Source: an uncultured Eubacteriales bacterium (GTDB lineage Bacteria > Bacillota > Clostridia > Oscillospirales > CAG-272). From it: a DNA stretch of 64,000 bases. This document shows, one piece after another, positions 26,050-33,481 of the stretch. The position numbers and the translations under genes were made by a program. The stretch lies in contig CAKRMZ010000003.1 of NCBI GenBank assembly GCA_934365155.1, positions 28,176 through 92,175 on the forward strand. The letters run 5' to 3'. Under the pieces are notes generated by a model that had not been told where the DNA came from, searched no databases, and saw only the letters and a program-made list of their open reading frames with translations. The stretch's first letter is position 1. Each line of letters opens with the position of its first letter.

Positions 26050-26091
26050 ACTATTATAGTACTATTATAGCGAATCGGAGAAAAAAATCAA
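26050..26091 (-). promoter_or_regulatory. Promoter with tandem repeats upstream of the XRE regulator
   Basis: ACTATTATAG occurs at 26050-26059 and again at 26061-26070, an 11-base period (one helical turn). Each copy contains TATAAT on the minus strand. The upstream copy is 16 bases from a TTGATT (complement of 26086-26091). Confidence 0.5.
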
Positions 26092-26218
26092 GGGGGAAAT
26101 ATCACAAAAAACGATATTTCATGAAAAATACAGGAATTTTTTACCTAAAGTTTAGATAATTTTCACATATTGAAAATGAAAAAGAAGGTAAAAAAAATCA
26201 TTGCGAGGAGTTTTCTAT

Positions 26219-26731
26219 ATGGAAGAAAAAACGAATGTCATGCGGATACTCGATCAAAAGAAGATATCCTATCGCGCGCACTGCTATCTTGAGAGCGGTG
26301 CTGTCAGCGGAACGGAGGTTGCGTCGGTGCTGGGGGAGGATCCGCGACGGGTGTTTAAAACCTTGGTGACCCGTGCCAAAAGCGGCGCGCATTATGTCTT
26401 TATGCTGCCGGTATGCACGGAGCTCGATTTAAAAAAAGCGGCCAAGGCAGTGAATGAAAAATCGGTAGAAATGCTGCCCTCCAAGGAGCTTCTTCCGCTT
26501 ACGGGCTATGTCCACGGCGGCTGTTCGCCGATCGGAATGAAAAAGAGTTATCCGGTGGTGATCGATTCTTCCGCGATGCAATGGGATATCATTTTCTTCA
26601 GCGCGGGAAAAATCGGATATCAGGTAGCGCTTTCGCCCCGGGACCTCAGTTCGGTGATTCGATTCCGGACAGCTGACATTACGGTGAACACAGCCAAACA
26701 AGCGAATGGAGATATGGAGGATGGGGGATAA
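26219..26731 (+). CDS. ybaK: Cys-tRNA(Pro)/Cys-tRNA(Cys) deacylase YbaK
   Basis: The 170-residue protein is a YbaK/EbsC-type editing enzyme that hydrolyses mischarged Cys-tRNA(Pro) in the cytoplasm. Landmarks are VASVLGEDPRRVFKTLVTRA (with the conserved Lys), FMLPVCTELDLKKAAKA and GYVHGGCSPIGMKKSYPVVID. ATG 26219 has GAGGAG eight bases upstream. Length matches the family. The gene stands alone. Confidence 0.92.
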   Translation: MEEKTNVMRILDQKKISYRAHCYLESGAVSGTEVASVLGEDPRRVFKTLVTRAKSGAHYVFMLPVCTELDLKKAAKAVNEKSVEMLPSKELLPLTGYVHGGCSPIGMKKSYPVVIDSSAMQWDIIFFSAGKIGYQVALSPRDLSSVIRFRTADITVNTAKQANGDMEDGG

Positions 26732-26736
26732 ATAAA

Positions 26737-26762
26737 AATCCTGATTTTTGATCAGGGTTTAT
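26737..26762 (+). terminator. Weak terminator after ybaK
   Basis: AAATCCTGAT and ATCAGGGTTT pair (one G-T) around a T-rich loop. The T tract after the stem is short, so efficiency is doubtful. Confidence 0.5.
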
Positions 26763-26858
26763 GTCAAAAATTTGCTTCAACTTCGGATTTTGGATATAGA
26801 GGATAATGTGTTTGTGTTGTGTAGCTTGTTTTGGGATTATGATTCTCAGGAGACATTC

Positions 26859-26944
26859 TTGAAAGGTCAGCATTAAAAAGTCAATCTAAAAGGGTCGTTC
26901 TTAAAAAGTCGATCGTAAAAGGGTTAAAGATTGGAAAGTCAAAG
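26859..26944. repeat. Six degenerate 14-bp tandem repeats in the spacer after ybaK
   Basis: Units starting at 26859, 26873, 26887, 26901, 26915 and 26931 share the pattern TTAAAARGTCRATC, for example TTAAAAAGTCAATC (26873) and TTAAAAAGTCGATC (26901); one unit is 16 bases. The 341-base spacer between ybaK and the HEAT-like gene holds nothing else besides the weak terminator and a short GC-rich hairpin near 27003-27019. The function is unknown. Confidence 0.7.
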
Positions 26945-27072
26945 TCGTTAGGAGTGTTGTGTGGTGTCGAAGCAAATTTTTGTCATCATGAGGTTTTGTT
27001 TTGCGGCCCGACGCCGCATGAGATGTCGCCCGAAGCGGGCCCGTTTGGCCGAACCAATGATGCCGGCCGTTT

Positions 27073-27555
27073 TTATATTTCCAACGGGCGGGTCCTCTTT
27101 TCGAGTTCAATCAGACTGTAGGGGACGCGCTCGTGAGTTTTCATATTTTTGCAGAGTGCTTTGCGCACCTTCGGATCTCGAAGGAGCTCGGGGTCTTGGG
27201 TTGTGGCAAGATAGGCAATGGCGTCAGCCATTTCATAATGATTTTCAAAAGCGAGATTCATAAGTTCCGGAAGTTTCCGGGAAAAGTCTAAGTTGCCCAG
27301 TGCAAACAACAGCGGAATGCGGTTGTTTTCGGTTTTGGGGTCCCACAGCAGAGAAAGCAGCACATTGACGGTGCGCAGATCTCTCATTCTGGAGGCCACG
27401 ATGGCGAGCGCATTTCGCATCGGTGCGTGCGTCTCATTGCGGAGGGAATCCATCAGTTCATCAAAGGTTTTGCTGTCGCAGGATATACCGTATGAAGCGG
27501 AATTATCCCGCATTACGGATACAATCAGATTTTTGAGCGATTGACTGAAAGTCAT
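27073..27555 (-). CDS. HEAT-repeat-like protein of unknown function
   Basis: The 160-residue protein consists of short helical pairs: APMRNALAIVASRMRDLRTVNVLLSLLWDPKTENNRIPLLFALGNLDFSRKLPELMNLAFENHYEMADAIAYLATTQDP, an arrangement seen in HEAT-like adaptor proteins. No catalytic motif is visible. Its start overlaps the stop of the upstream zinc-ribbon gene by ATGA, so the two products are made together and may act together. It has no nearby terminator with a T run. The family could not be named. Confidence 0.7.
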   Translation of the reverse strand: MTFSQSLKNLIVSVMRDNSASYGISCDSKTFDELMDSLRNETHAPMRNALAIVASRMRDLRTVNVLLSLLWDPKTENNRIPLLFALGNLDFSRKLPELMNLAFENHYEMADAIAYLATTQDPELLRDPKVRKALCKNMKTHERVPYSLIELEKRTRPLEI

Positions 27556-27899
27556 AACTTAAATCCCCCGTTTCCCTTTTTCTCATGGGCGCGTTTTTCA
27601 GGCGGTTCCGGCAGTTTGACTGTGGAGAGGTCGATTCCTTCCAAAAGCTTTTCACGAGTCCATTTTTCACGCAAGCCTCCGGGGAGCGGTTTGCCGCACC
27701 AAGGGCAGAAGGAGATCGGAACAAAATATCCGTTCTTTTGGCTCCGCAGATCAAATTCATTGAAGTCAATGGAAAAGAAAACGGTGTGGTTGGCTTTGCC
27801 GGTCATCGTCATGCCCTGCATTACCAAGATATTCTCTTTCATTTTGGAGCAACAGAATTCATAGCGATTTTTCAAAGCTTGTTCTTTTTTGACGTACAT
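27552..27899 (-). CDS. Small CPWCG zinc-ribbon-like protein of unknown function
   Basis: The 115-residue protein begins with a short Lys-rich segment containing Cys-Cys (YEFCCSKMKENIL), then a beta-rich part, then FVPISFCPWCGKPLPGGLREKW, a CPxCG knuckle typical of small zinc ribbons. Together CC and CPWC could bind one metal. It is followed, with a four-base overlap, by the HEAT-like gene. AGGAGG lies before the ATG. Regulatory or nucleic-acid-related roles are possible, but nothing specific can be assigned. Confidence 0.7.
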   Translation of the reverse strand: MYVKKEQALKNRYEFCCSKMKENILVMQGMTMTGKANHTVFFSIDFNEFDLRSQKNGYFVPISFCPWCGKPLPGGLREKWTREKLLEGIDLSTVKLPEPPEKRAHEKKGNGGFKL

Positions 27900-27970
27900 T
27901 GCGGGATGCCTCCTTTTATATCCGTGTTCAAATTAATTTTTGTGTTCTGAAGTGTTTTTTGAGGTATACG

Positions 27971-28012
27971 GGTTTTCCGCATGGGAGAGTGGTACCTCCG
28001 ATGCGAAAAACC
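27971..28012. repeat. Imperfect palindrome
   Basis: GGTTTTCCGCAT (27971-27982) pairs with ATGCGAAAAACC (28001-28012) except for one C-A mismatch; GGAG/CTCC form an inner stem around a TGGTACC-containing loop. T residues follow at a distance on the plus strand. Confidence 0.6.
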
Positions 28013-28383
28013 GAATCCCTCTTTTTCCATATTCTGCAACGAAACATTCAAAGCTTTAGAGCACAGCCTTGCCGTTTCGGTTCAGATGTTAGAGCAAAAA
28101 CAGACAACCGATCGTTTTTGGGGAAACAATACTAAAATTGTAAATAAAATAAAAATGATGTTGATAAAAATGTCAATAAAAAAGTTGGTCAATAATAATT
28201 GCGGATAAGCTTTATAAACGATGTTGAAATAAATGTGTGAAACTTTTCCCGGTTCCCGCTGCGGCGTTGGGGTTATATTATGTTTTGTTGTATGTTTGGT
28301 GTTATCGTAAGAATATAAAAACGGGGATTTTTATACCTTTCTTCATTATTTTTTTGATATACACCGCAGCGCTTGAATCGGTA

Positions 28384-28442
28384 TCAATTTTGCAGCATAA
28401 AGCAGGCTGAAATCAGCTGCGCCTTATGCGGTATAAAATTGA
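28384..28442. repeat. Long imperfect hairpin downstream of the secreted-protein gene
   Basis: Four paired blocks nest in order: TCAATTTT/AAAATTGA, CATAA/TTATG, GCAG/CTGC and CTGA/TCAG. There is no T tract. It lies 20 bases after the stop of the minus-strand secreted-protein gene and may protect its 3' end or be a small mobile palindrome. Confidence 0.6.
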
Positions 28443-28461
28443 CGGGTTCCTTTCATACCGC

Positions 28462-28902
28462 TTATGCGATCTGAGTGAGCTCCTCCGTGTTGGAATAGTA
28501 GGCTAAACCGATATATTCGGTACTGCCGCTTACAGTAACCCAAAGGTCGATGTAGAATTTGTAGGTAGCGCCGACAATGCCGTCGAACTTTTGGTTCACT
28601 ACAAGATAACTATTCCCTGTGGTATAGGTCCAGGGGCCGTAGCTTGTGGATTCGCGGGTTCCGATCAGACGAACAACTTCCAGTTTCTCTGTTATCGTAG
28701 CACCGCTGACCGCATTTACATACACCCGGGCCATCGGAGATCCGTCGGCCGACAGTAAATCGGCGGTTACGAGTCCGGTATTTTCCCACATCGGCGACAC
28801 GGTGTCACCGCTCTTTGCCGATATCGGCATTGCAAAACAGATCGCCGACAGAAGCGTAACGCTGAGAATAAATAAAGCGGTGAACTTGGTGGCTGATTTC
28901 AT
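28462..28902 (-). CDS. Secreted protein with signal peptide (DUF6147-like)
   Basis: The 146-residue protein starts with a Sec signal peptide (KSATKFTALFILSVTLLSAICFAMPISAKSG) and continues as a beta-rich domain with SPMWENTGLVTADLL, VYVNAVSGATITEKLEVVRLIG and YKFYIDLWVTVSG. This resembles short secreted Clostridia proteins such as DUF6147; the assignment is tentative. ATG 28902 has AGGAGG seven bases upstream; a longer frame from 28983 has no site and would bury the signal peptide. It is monocistronic. Confidence 0.65.
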   Translation of the reverse strand: MKSATKFTALFILSVTLLSAICFAMPISAKSGDTVSPMWENTGLVTADLLSADGSPMARVYVNAVSGATITEKLEVVRLIGTRESTSYGPWTYTTGNSYLVVNQKFDGIVGATYKFYIDLWVTVSGSTEYIGLAYYSNTEELTQIA

Positions 28903-29253
28903 GTGTTTCCTCCTGTATGCTGTGCAAATGAAATGGTCAATTTGTTTCCTCCTACGGTTGGTTTTCTGTTTTTCTTCTGACACTCTATATAACTCGCGAA
29001 GAAGGCAAAATATTGCACTTATTTCAAAAAAAATTCAAAAAAATTTATTTTTTTGGAAATAAAGTTCAAAAATCGGTCGTATTTTTCGGTCGAAAAGCCC
29101 CGTTTTATCGGCATTCGGCGGTTTTTTCGCGTCCTTGAAAATTTTCAAAAAAAGTTTTTAAAATTTTTTGGAAAGCGGAAGAAATTTTGAAATTTCGCGG
29201 TCCCTGCCTGCCAAAAACGATAAAAAAATCGCTGCGTTCTTCCGTGAAAAAAG
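28903..29253. other. AT-rich spacer upstream of the secreted-protein gene
   Basis: Long A and T runs (29020-29060 and 29140-29175) and a few G/C islands; no ORF with a ribosome site and no clear promoter pair was found. It must hold the secreted-protein promoter. Confidence 0.5.
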
Positions 29254-29296
29254 CAAAAAAACATCACCGCGCGTTTTGCGCGCGGTGATGTTTTTT
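29254..29296. terminator. Strong bidirectional terminator after the anti-sigma gene
   Basis: A perfect 13-bp stem (ACATCACCGCGCG at 29261-29273 with its complement at 29279-29291) is flanked by seven A and six T, so it terminates in either direction. It serves the minus-strand sigma/anti-sigma operon. Confidence 0.92.
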
Positions 29297-29366
29297 GAAT
29301 ATGAGAGCATCTTGCTGCAGTTTTTAAAGTCCTATTTTCCCCAGTTCCGCATTCAATGAGAGAGAA

Positions 29367-30204
29367 TTACGTGTCGGACGGCGCCGTCCCCGGCCCGGGC
29401 TCGGCGGAGTCCGATGTTGATTCGGGCAGAGGCGCCACACTCTCCGCGATGCGAATCAACTCTTCGGGTCCCATGTCGGTGTCGGTAGTCAGGGCAAAGG
29501 CAATGTCGTTATGCTTCCAGATCAGGAACTTAAGGGTTCCGCCTCCTTGGATGCTGACAACATAGCTTGCCTCCTCCCCGTTGACCTTACAGGAAACCAC
29601 CGTGCTGTGATTTTTGCTGATAAGCATGGTCTTTGAGTTCACAATGTTTTGATATGTCAGGCATATCTTTTCCCCAGCTTTATTTGTGAAATTCAAGCAA
29701 AAATCTTTTGATTGCTCGTTACCGGGATCCGGCGTATAGCCTTCCGGCAGATAACCCGGTGAATATAAGGGGATGGAATCCACCGGCTCGGAATCCCGAT
29801 GGAAGGTGTAGGTAAAGTATTCCAAGCTTTGGACGGAATGCAATTCGTCCACGTAGCCGTTCCATGCTTCGACTACATAAGAGCGATAGAAAATGCCAAA
29901 CAGCAGTACAAAAACCGCGGCAATGTGCCGCCCATTTGACACCCCGATACAGTGAGAGATAGTTTCGGCAGACTCGCTTGAGCGGGGCTTCTTTTTGGCT
30001 GCGGATTTCCTGCAGGACCTTTTGGCAGACTGTGCCGCCCTTCCAATCGGTTTGCGGGCAGCGGTCGGCCAAGGCGGCATATTGCGAGTGCAAAACGCTG
30101 CAGGCTTTGGCAAAGTCGGTGTCGAATCGTGATTTTTCTGAGTAAGGATTTGTCGGCAGGTCACAACGGGACCGCCGAATTAAACAAACTGAATTATTTT
30201 TCAT
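29367..30204 (-). pseudogene. DUF4367 anti-sigma factor gene, frameshifted
   Basis: The natural start is ATG 30204, which overlaps the end of the sigma gene (translational coupling). The first frame reads a soluble N-terminal part up to about NYLSLYRGVKW; the second frame continues with a membrane helix (HIAAVFVLLFGIFY) and an outer DUF4367-like domain (YSPGYLPEGYTPD, STVVSCKVNGEEASYVVSIQGG) to the stop at 29367. The change of frame needs one base fewer and is most simply placed at a G run on the minus strand (29942-29945). The frame from 30164 before that point is Arg/Pro/Ser-rich and non-coding in style. A real mutation, a sequencing error and phase variation cannot be told apart here. Confidence 0.72.
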
Positions 30205-30781
30205 CTTGCAAGCTCCGTTTCTGTGCGCTTTTGCGGGCGCGACAAATTTTGGATAAGACCGATGAGGGTTGAATGTCTAAAATTCTTGCAATTTCATCGA
30301 TGCTCAGCTCATCGACGAACCGTAATATCAGTATTTTACCGTAGTCGGAGGGCAGAGAATGCAAGTGTTCCAAAATCTGTCTGACAGATTCATCCTGAAT
30401 TACTTTGTCTTCCGGCTGTAGGGTGATGTTGTCGCTTAGGTCGTCCTGTACGGTCTCAATCGGGACATCCTCAATATTGCTTTGCCGATGCTTTAGCTTG
30501 TCGTACATCGTACGGCAGACATTCAGCGTACAGGTCATGAGGAGCGCTTTGAGACTTTCCGGGTTTTCCCGCAGCTTCATAAAAATGTCGATGTTTTTGC
30601 AGATACGGTGAAAGGTTTCTTGTACGGCGTCTTCTGCATTTTCACGGTTTTTCAAAAATTGCAGGGCGCGGTAGAAAACTTTCTGCTCGTACTCAATAAA
30701 CATATAGGATGCAAAATTGCGCTGATCTTCGTTTTCAATGGCTAAAATGTACGAAGGGATAATCAAAAGACTCACTTCCAA
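30194..30781 (-). CDS. ECF-type RNA polymerase sigma factor
   Basis: The 195-residue protein has sigma region 2 (FIEYEQKVFYRALQFLKNRENAEDAVQETFHRICKNI) and region 4 (LPSDYGKILILRFVDELSIDEIARILDIQPSSVLSKICRARKSAQ), as in extracytoplasmic-function sigma factors. It heads a two-gene unit with the membrane-anchored anti-sigma gene, whose ATG lies in its last codons. It probably responds to an envelope signal. If the partner is truly broken, the sigma factor may be unregulated. Confidence 0.9.
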   Translation of the reverse strand: MEVSLLIIPSYILAIENEDQRNFASYMFIEYEQKVFYRALQFLKNRENAEDAVQETFHRICKNIDIFMKLRENPESLKALLMTCTLNVCRTMYDKLKHRQSNIEDVPIETVQDDLSDNITLQPEDKVIQDESVRQILEHLHSLPSDYGKILILRFVDELSIDEIARILDIQPSSVLSKICRARKSAQKRSLQDEK

Positions 30782-30860
30782 TCAAAATGATAAGGGTTCA
30801 GTGTAAATATAATGAAATTTCTGTCGGAAGGGTCGGGGATCGTAAGATGATCAGAGACTC

Positions 30861-32627
30861 TTAGTGGCAGTTACTAATTTGCCGGGGCAATGCATACTTG
30901 TCCTCATAGAATCGGTATTTTTCCTGATATTGCGGGTCATCCGCGCGCATGGTGTGCAGAGACTGGTGCAAATTTAAGTTGTTGTCGGCCATATCGATCA
31001 CACAGCCGGCAATATTGGAACAATGGTCTGCTACGCGTTCTAAATTGGTGAGCAGATCCGACCACACAAATCCCAACTCAATTGTGCAGTCGCCATGCTG
31101 AAGGCGCATAATATGATTGGTGCGCAATTGTTCTTTCAATGAGTCGATTACCTGCTCTAAAGGTTCGACTTCAAAGGCAGTGGTTAAGTCCTTGTTCAAA
31201 AAGGCTTCTGAGGCCAGCTTCACGATTTCACAGACGGCGTCGGTCAACACCGAAAGCTCTTTCTGTGCGGAATTCGAGAGATAAAGCTTCTTGTCTCGGA
31301 GTTCCTCGGCGGATTCGAGCAGATTGACACCGTGATCGGAAATGCGTTCAAAATCGCTGATGGTACGCAATATTTCCGCGGCCTCGGCACTGGCTTCCGT
31401 GCTGATGGCTTGTCCGCTGAGTTTGACAAGATAGGTGCCGAGTCTGTCCTCATAGGCGTCGGTTTCGGTCTCCCCGTCGCGAACGGCTTGCGCAAGCTCG
31501 GGTGAATATTCATGGAGACTTAAAATGCCGTCCTTTAAGGTGGTTGCGGCGCAAATTGCCATTTCGTCGGCAACCGTGCGGCAGCGCTCCAGGGCTACCG
31601 AAGGGGTCGCAAAAAGGCGCTCGTCCAGCATCGTATCGTATTCCTTTGCCTCGGCATCCGGAATCAGGTAGATGACTAATCGCTCTAACAATGAAGTCAT
31701 CGGGAAGAGGATGGCGGTGCACAGAATGTTAAATACGGAGTGCATGACGGCGATGCCGACATAATTTGCGGTCCGGTTAAAAATGGGAAATTGAAAAACT
31801 GCTTGAACAACGCAGAATATGGACAATAAAATAACGGTTCCGATAATATTGAAGCAAAGGTGAACCGCAGCCGCGCGTTTGGCGTTTTTGTTGGCGCCGA
31901 TGGAAGAGATGATCGCGGTAATGCAGGTTCCGATATTTTGCCCCATGATAATCGGGAGTGCGGCACTGTAGGTCACCGAACCGGTGACGGTGAGCGCCTG
32001 AAGGATTCCGACCGAGGCCGAGCTTGACTGAATGACTGCAGTCAGAACCGCGCCGGCCAGCACGCCGAAAATCGGATTGCGGAAAACCAAGAATAAGTTT
32101 TGGAAGGCGGGAACATCCGCTAAGCCGCTAACGGCCGAGGACATGGTCTCCATGCCGAACATGAGGGTGGCAAAGCCCAAAAGAATCATGCCCGTGTCTT
32201 TTCTTTTGCCGCGTTTTGTGGCCATGTATAAAATAATGCCGATGAGTGCCAAAACCGGAGTAAAGGAACTGGGCTTTAAAAACTTTAGAAAAAAGGCATC
32301 ACTGTCAATTCCGCCGAGGCTCAAAAGCCAAGCGGTTACCGTGGTGCCGATGTTGGCACCCATAATGACATTGATAGCCTGTTTTAAACTCATCAGTCCG
32401 GAGTTGACAAATCCGACGACCATAACCGTCGTTGCGGAGGAACTTTGAATGACAGAGGTGACGCCGATGCCGGTGAGCAGCCCGGCTACGCGATTGTCGG
32501 TCATTTTGCCGATCAGGGTTCGGAGCTCGTTGCCTGCGCGGCGTTCCAGCGACTGCCCCATGATGTTCATGCCGAACAGAAAAAGGCAGAGTCCTCCGAT
32601 AAACGTTAAAGCGTCAAATATGTTCAT
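30861..32627 (-). CDS. Na+/phosphate cotransporter family protein with PhoU-like tail
   Basis: The 588-residue protein has the two Na/Pi cotransporter repeats with the QSSSAT signatures (GVTSVIQSSSATTVMVVGFVN and VLTAVIQSSSASVGILQAL) and about nine membrane helices, then a C-terminal PhoU-like helical domain (about 350-560). It resembles NptA/YjbB proteins, which move phosphate in or out of the cell with sodium. It has its own promoter (32719-32747) and is monocistronic. Direction of transport is not decided by sequence. Confidence 0.92.
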   Translation of the reverse strand: MNIFDALTFIGGLCLFLFGMNIMGQSLERRAGNELRTLIGKMTDNRVAGLLTGIGVTSVIQSSSATTVMVVGFVNSGLMSLKQAINVIMGANIGTTVTAWLLSLGGIDSDAFFLKFLKPSSFTPVLALIGIILYMATKRGKRKDTGMILLGFATLMFGMETMSSAVSGLADVPAFQNLFLVFRNPIFGVLAGAVLTAVIQSSSASVGILQALTVTGSVTYSAALPIIMGQNIGTCITAIISSIGANKNAKRAAAVHLCFNIIGTVILLSIFCVVQAVFQFPIFNRTANYVGIAVMHSVFNILCTAILFPMTSLLERLVIYLIPDAEAKEYDTMLDERLFATPSVALERCRTVADEMAICAATTLKDGILSLHEYSPELAQAVRDGETETDAYEDRLGTYLVKLSGQAISTEASAEAAEILRTISDFERISDHGVNLLESAEELRDKKLYLSNSAQKELSVLTDAVCEIVKLASEAFLNKDLTTAFEVEPLEQVIDSLKEQLRTNHIMRLQHGDCTIELGFVWSDLLTNLERVADHCSNIAGCVIDMADNNLNLHQSLHTMRADDPQYQEKYRFYEDKYALPRQISNCH

Positions 32628-32718
32628 GACAGATGATATCCTTTCGAGCGTTGAAGCCGGAAATCAACGAAACCCGCGATCCGGTCGATCATTTCGACAT
32701 ATTACAAAAAACATATTC

Positions 32719-32747
32719 ATTATATCATGCCTTTCGAGGAATGTCCA
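32719..32747 (-). promoter_or_regulatory. Promoter of the Na/Pi transporter gene
   Basis: On the minus strand, TGGACA (complement of 32742-32747), 17 bases, TATAAT (complement of 32719-32724). Confidence 0.72.
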
Positions 32748-32852
32748 TAGTCTGTTTTCATCAAAATTCAACAAAATTTTAACTTTTTCTTCACTTTTAC
32801 AGCGAAAAAGTTTTAAAATCGGAATCTTTTGAGAATCGAATGTTAAAAGATT

Positions 32853-32888
32853 AAAAAAGCCGAAGAGCTTTCGCTCCTCGGCTTTTTT
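32853..32888. terminator. Bidirectional terminator after pgsA
   Basis: AAAAAAGCCGAAGAGC pairs with GCTCCTCGGCTTTTTT around a TTTC loop, with one mismatch. It ends the minus-strand rimO-pgsA transcript. Confidence 0.9.
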
Positions 32889-32896
32889 CGACGGAT

Positions 32897-33481
32897 TTAT
32901 TTGGTGGGATCAATCATTTTCCAATAGCTGTGAAGATAGTTAATCCCGGAAAGTACGGTGAACACGGTCATTCCGGCGGCACCGATAAGGCTGAGAATCC
33001 AATAGGGCCAGGGGGCCCAGATGCCTTCCAGCAAAACCGTGATGACGAAAACAAATTGAGAAACTGTTTTTACTTTGCCCAGCCAATTTGCGGCGATCAC
33101 GGTGCCGTCTTTGCCGCAGACCAAAAGGCGCATGGAGGTGACGGCAAGCTCTCGGAAAAAGACGAGGAGTGCGACCCAAACCATAATGGGACGCATGGCG
33201 GCAAAATAATCGGAAACGCAGATCGCAAGAAGCGCGCCGAAAATCATGAATTTGTCGGCCAAGGGATCCATAAACTTGCCGAAATCCGTGATGAGGTGAT
33301 ATTTGCGTGCGATTTTGCCGTCGAGCATGTCGGTGAGGGAGCACAGCACAAAGACTGCGCAGGAGGCAATCCGGGCCGCTGTTTCGCTGATTCCGAGCGG
33401 AAGAACCAAAAATATAACGAACAAGGGAACCAGCAAAACCCGCAGAAAGGTCAACTTGTTCGGAAGATTCATTTTTTTCAT
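32897..33481 (-). CDS. pgsA: CDP-diacylglycerol-glycerol-3-phosphate 3-phosphatidyltransferase
   Basis: The 194-residue integral membrane enzyme makes phosphatidylglycerophosphate, the first step to phosphatidylglycerol. The CDP-alcohol phosphotransferase motif is visible as SLTDMLDGKIARKYHLITDFGKFMDPLADK. It begins with the usual NLPNKLTFLRVLLVP. Its start overlaps the rimO stop by four bases, and the pair is closed by a terminator. rimO-pgsA adjacency is common in Firmicutes. Confidence 0.95.
   Translation of the reverse strand: MKKMNLPNKLTFLRVLLVPLFVIFLVLPLGISETAARIASCAVFVLCSLTDMLDGKIARKYHLITDFGKFMDPLADKFMIFGALLAICVSDYFAAMRPIMVWVALLVFFRELAVTSMRLLVCGKDGTVIAANWLGKVKTVSQFVFVITVLLEGIWAPWPYWILSLIGAAGMTVFTVLSGINYLHSYWKMIDPTK

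Larger units (their letters stand above)
27900..28461. other. 562-base spacer with two long imperfect hairpins, no supported gene
   Basis: Short open frames occur on the plus strand (for example from 27981) but have no ribosome site at a normal distance and start inside a hairpin. The spacer lies between two minus-strand genes and should hold the promoter of the zinc-ribbon/HEAT pair and the end of the secreted-protein transcript. Its two hairpins are listed separately. Confidence 0.55.

Noticed and set aside
27899..28208. Small plus-strand frames (75-78 codons) in the spacer
   Set aside because: No ribosome site at a usual distance and no family pattern.
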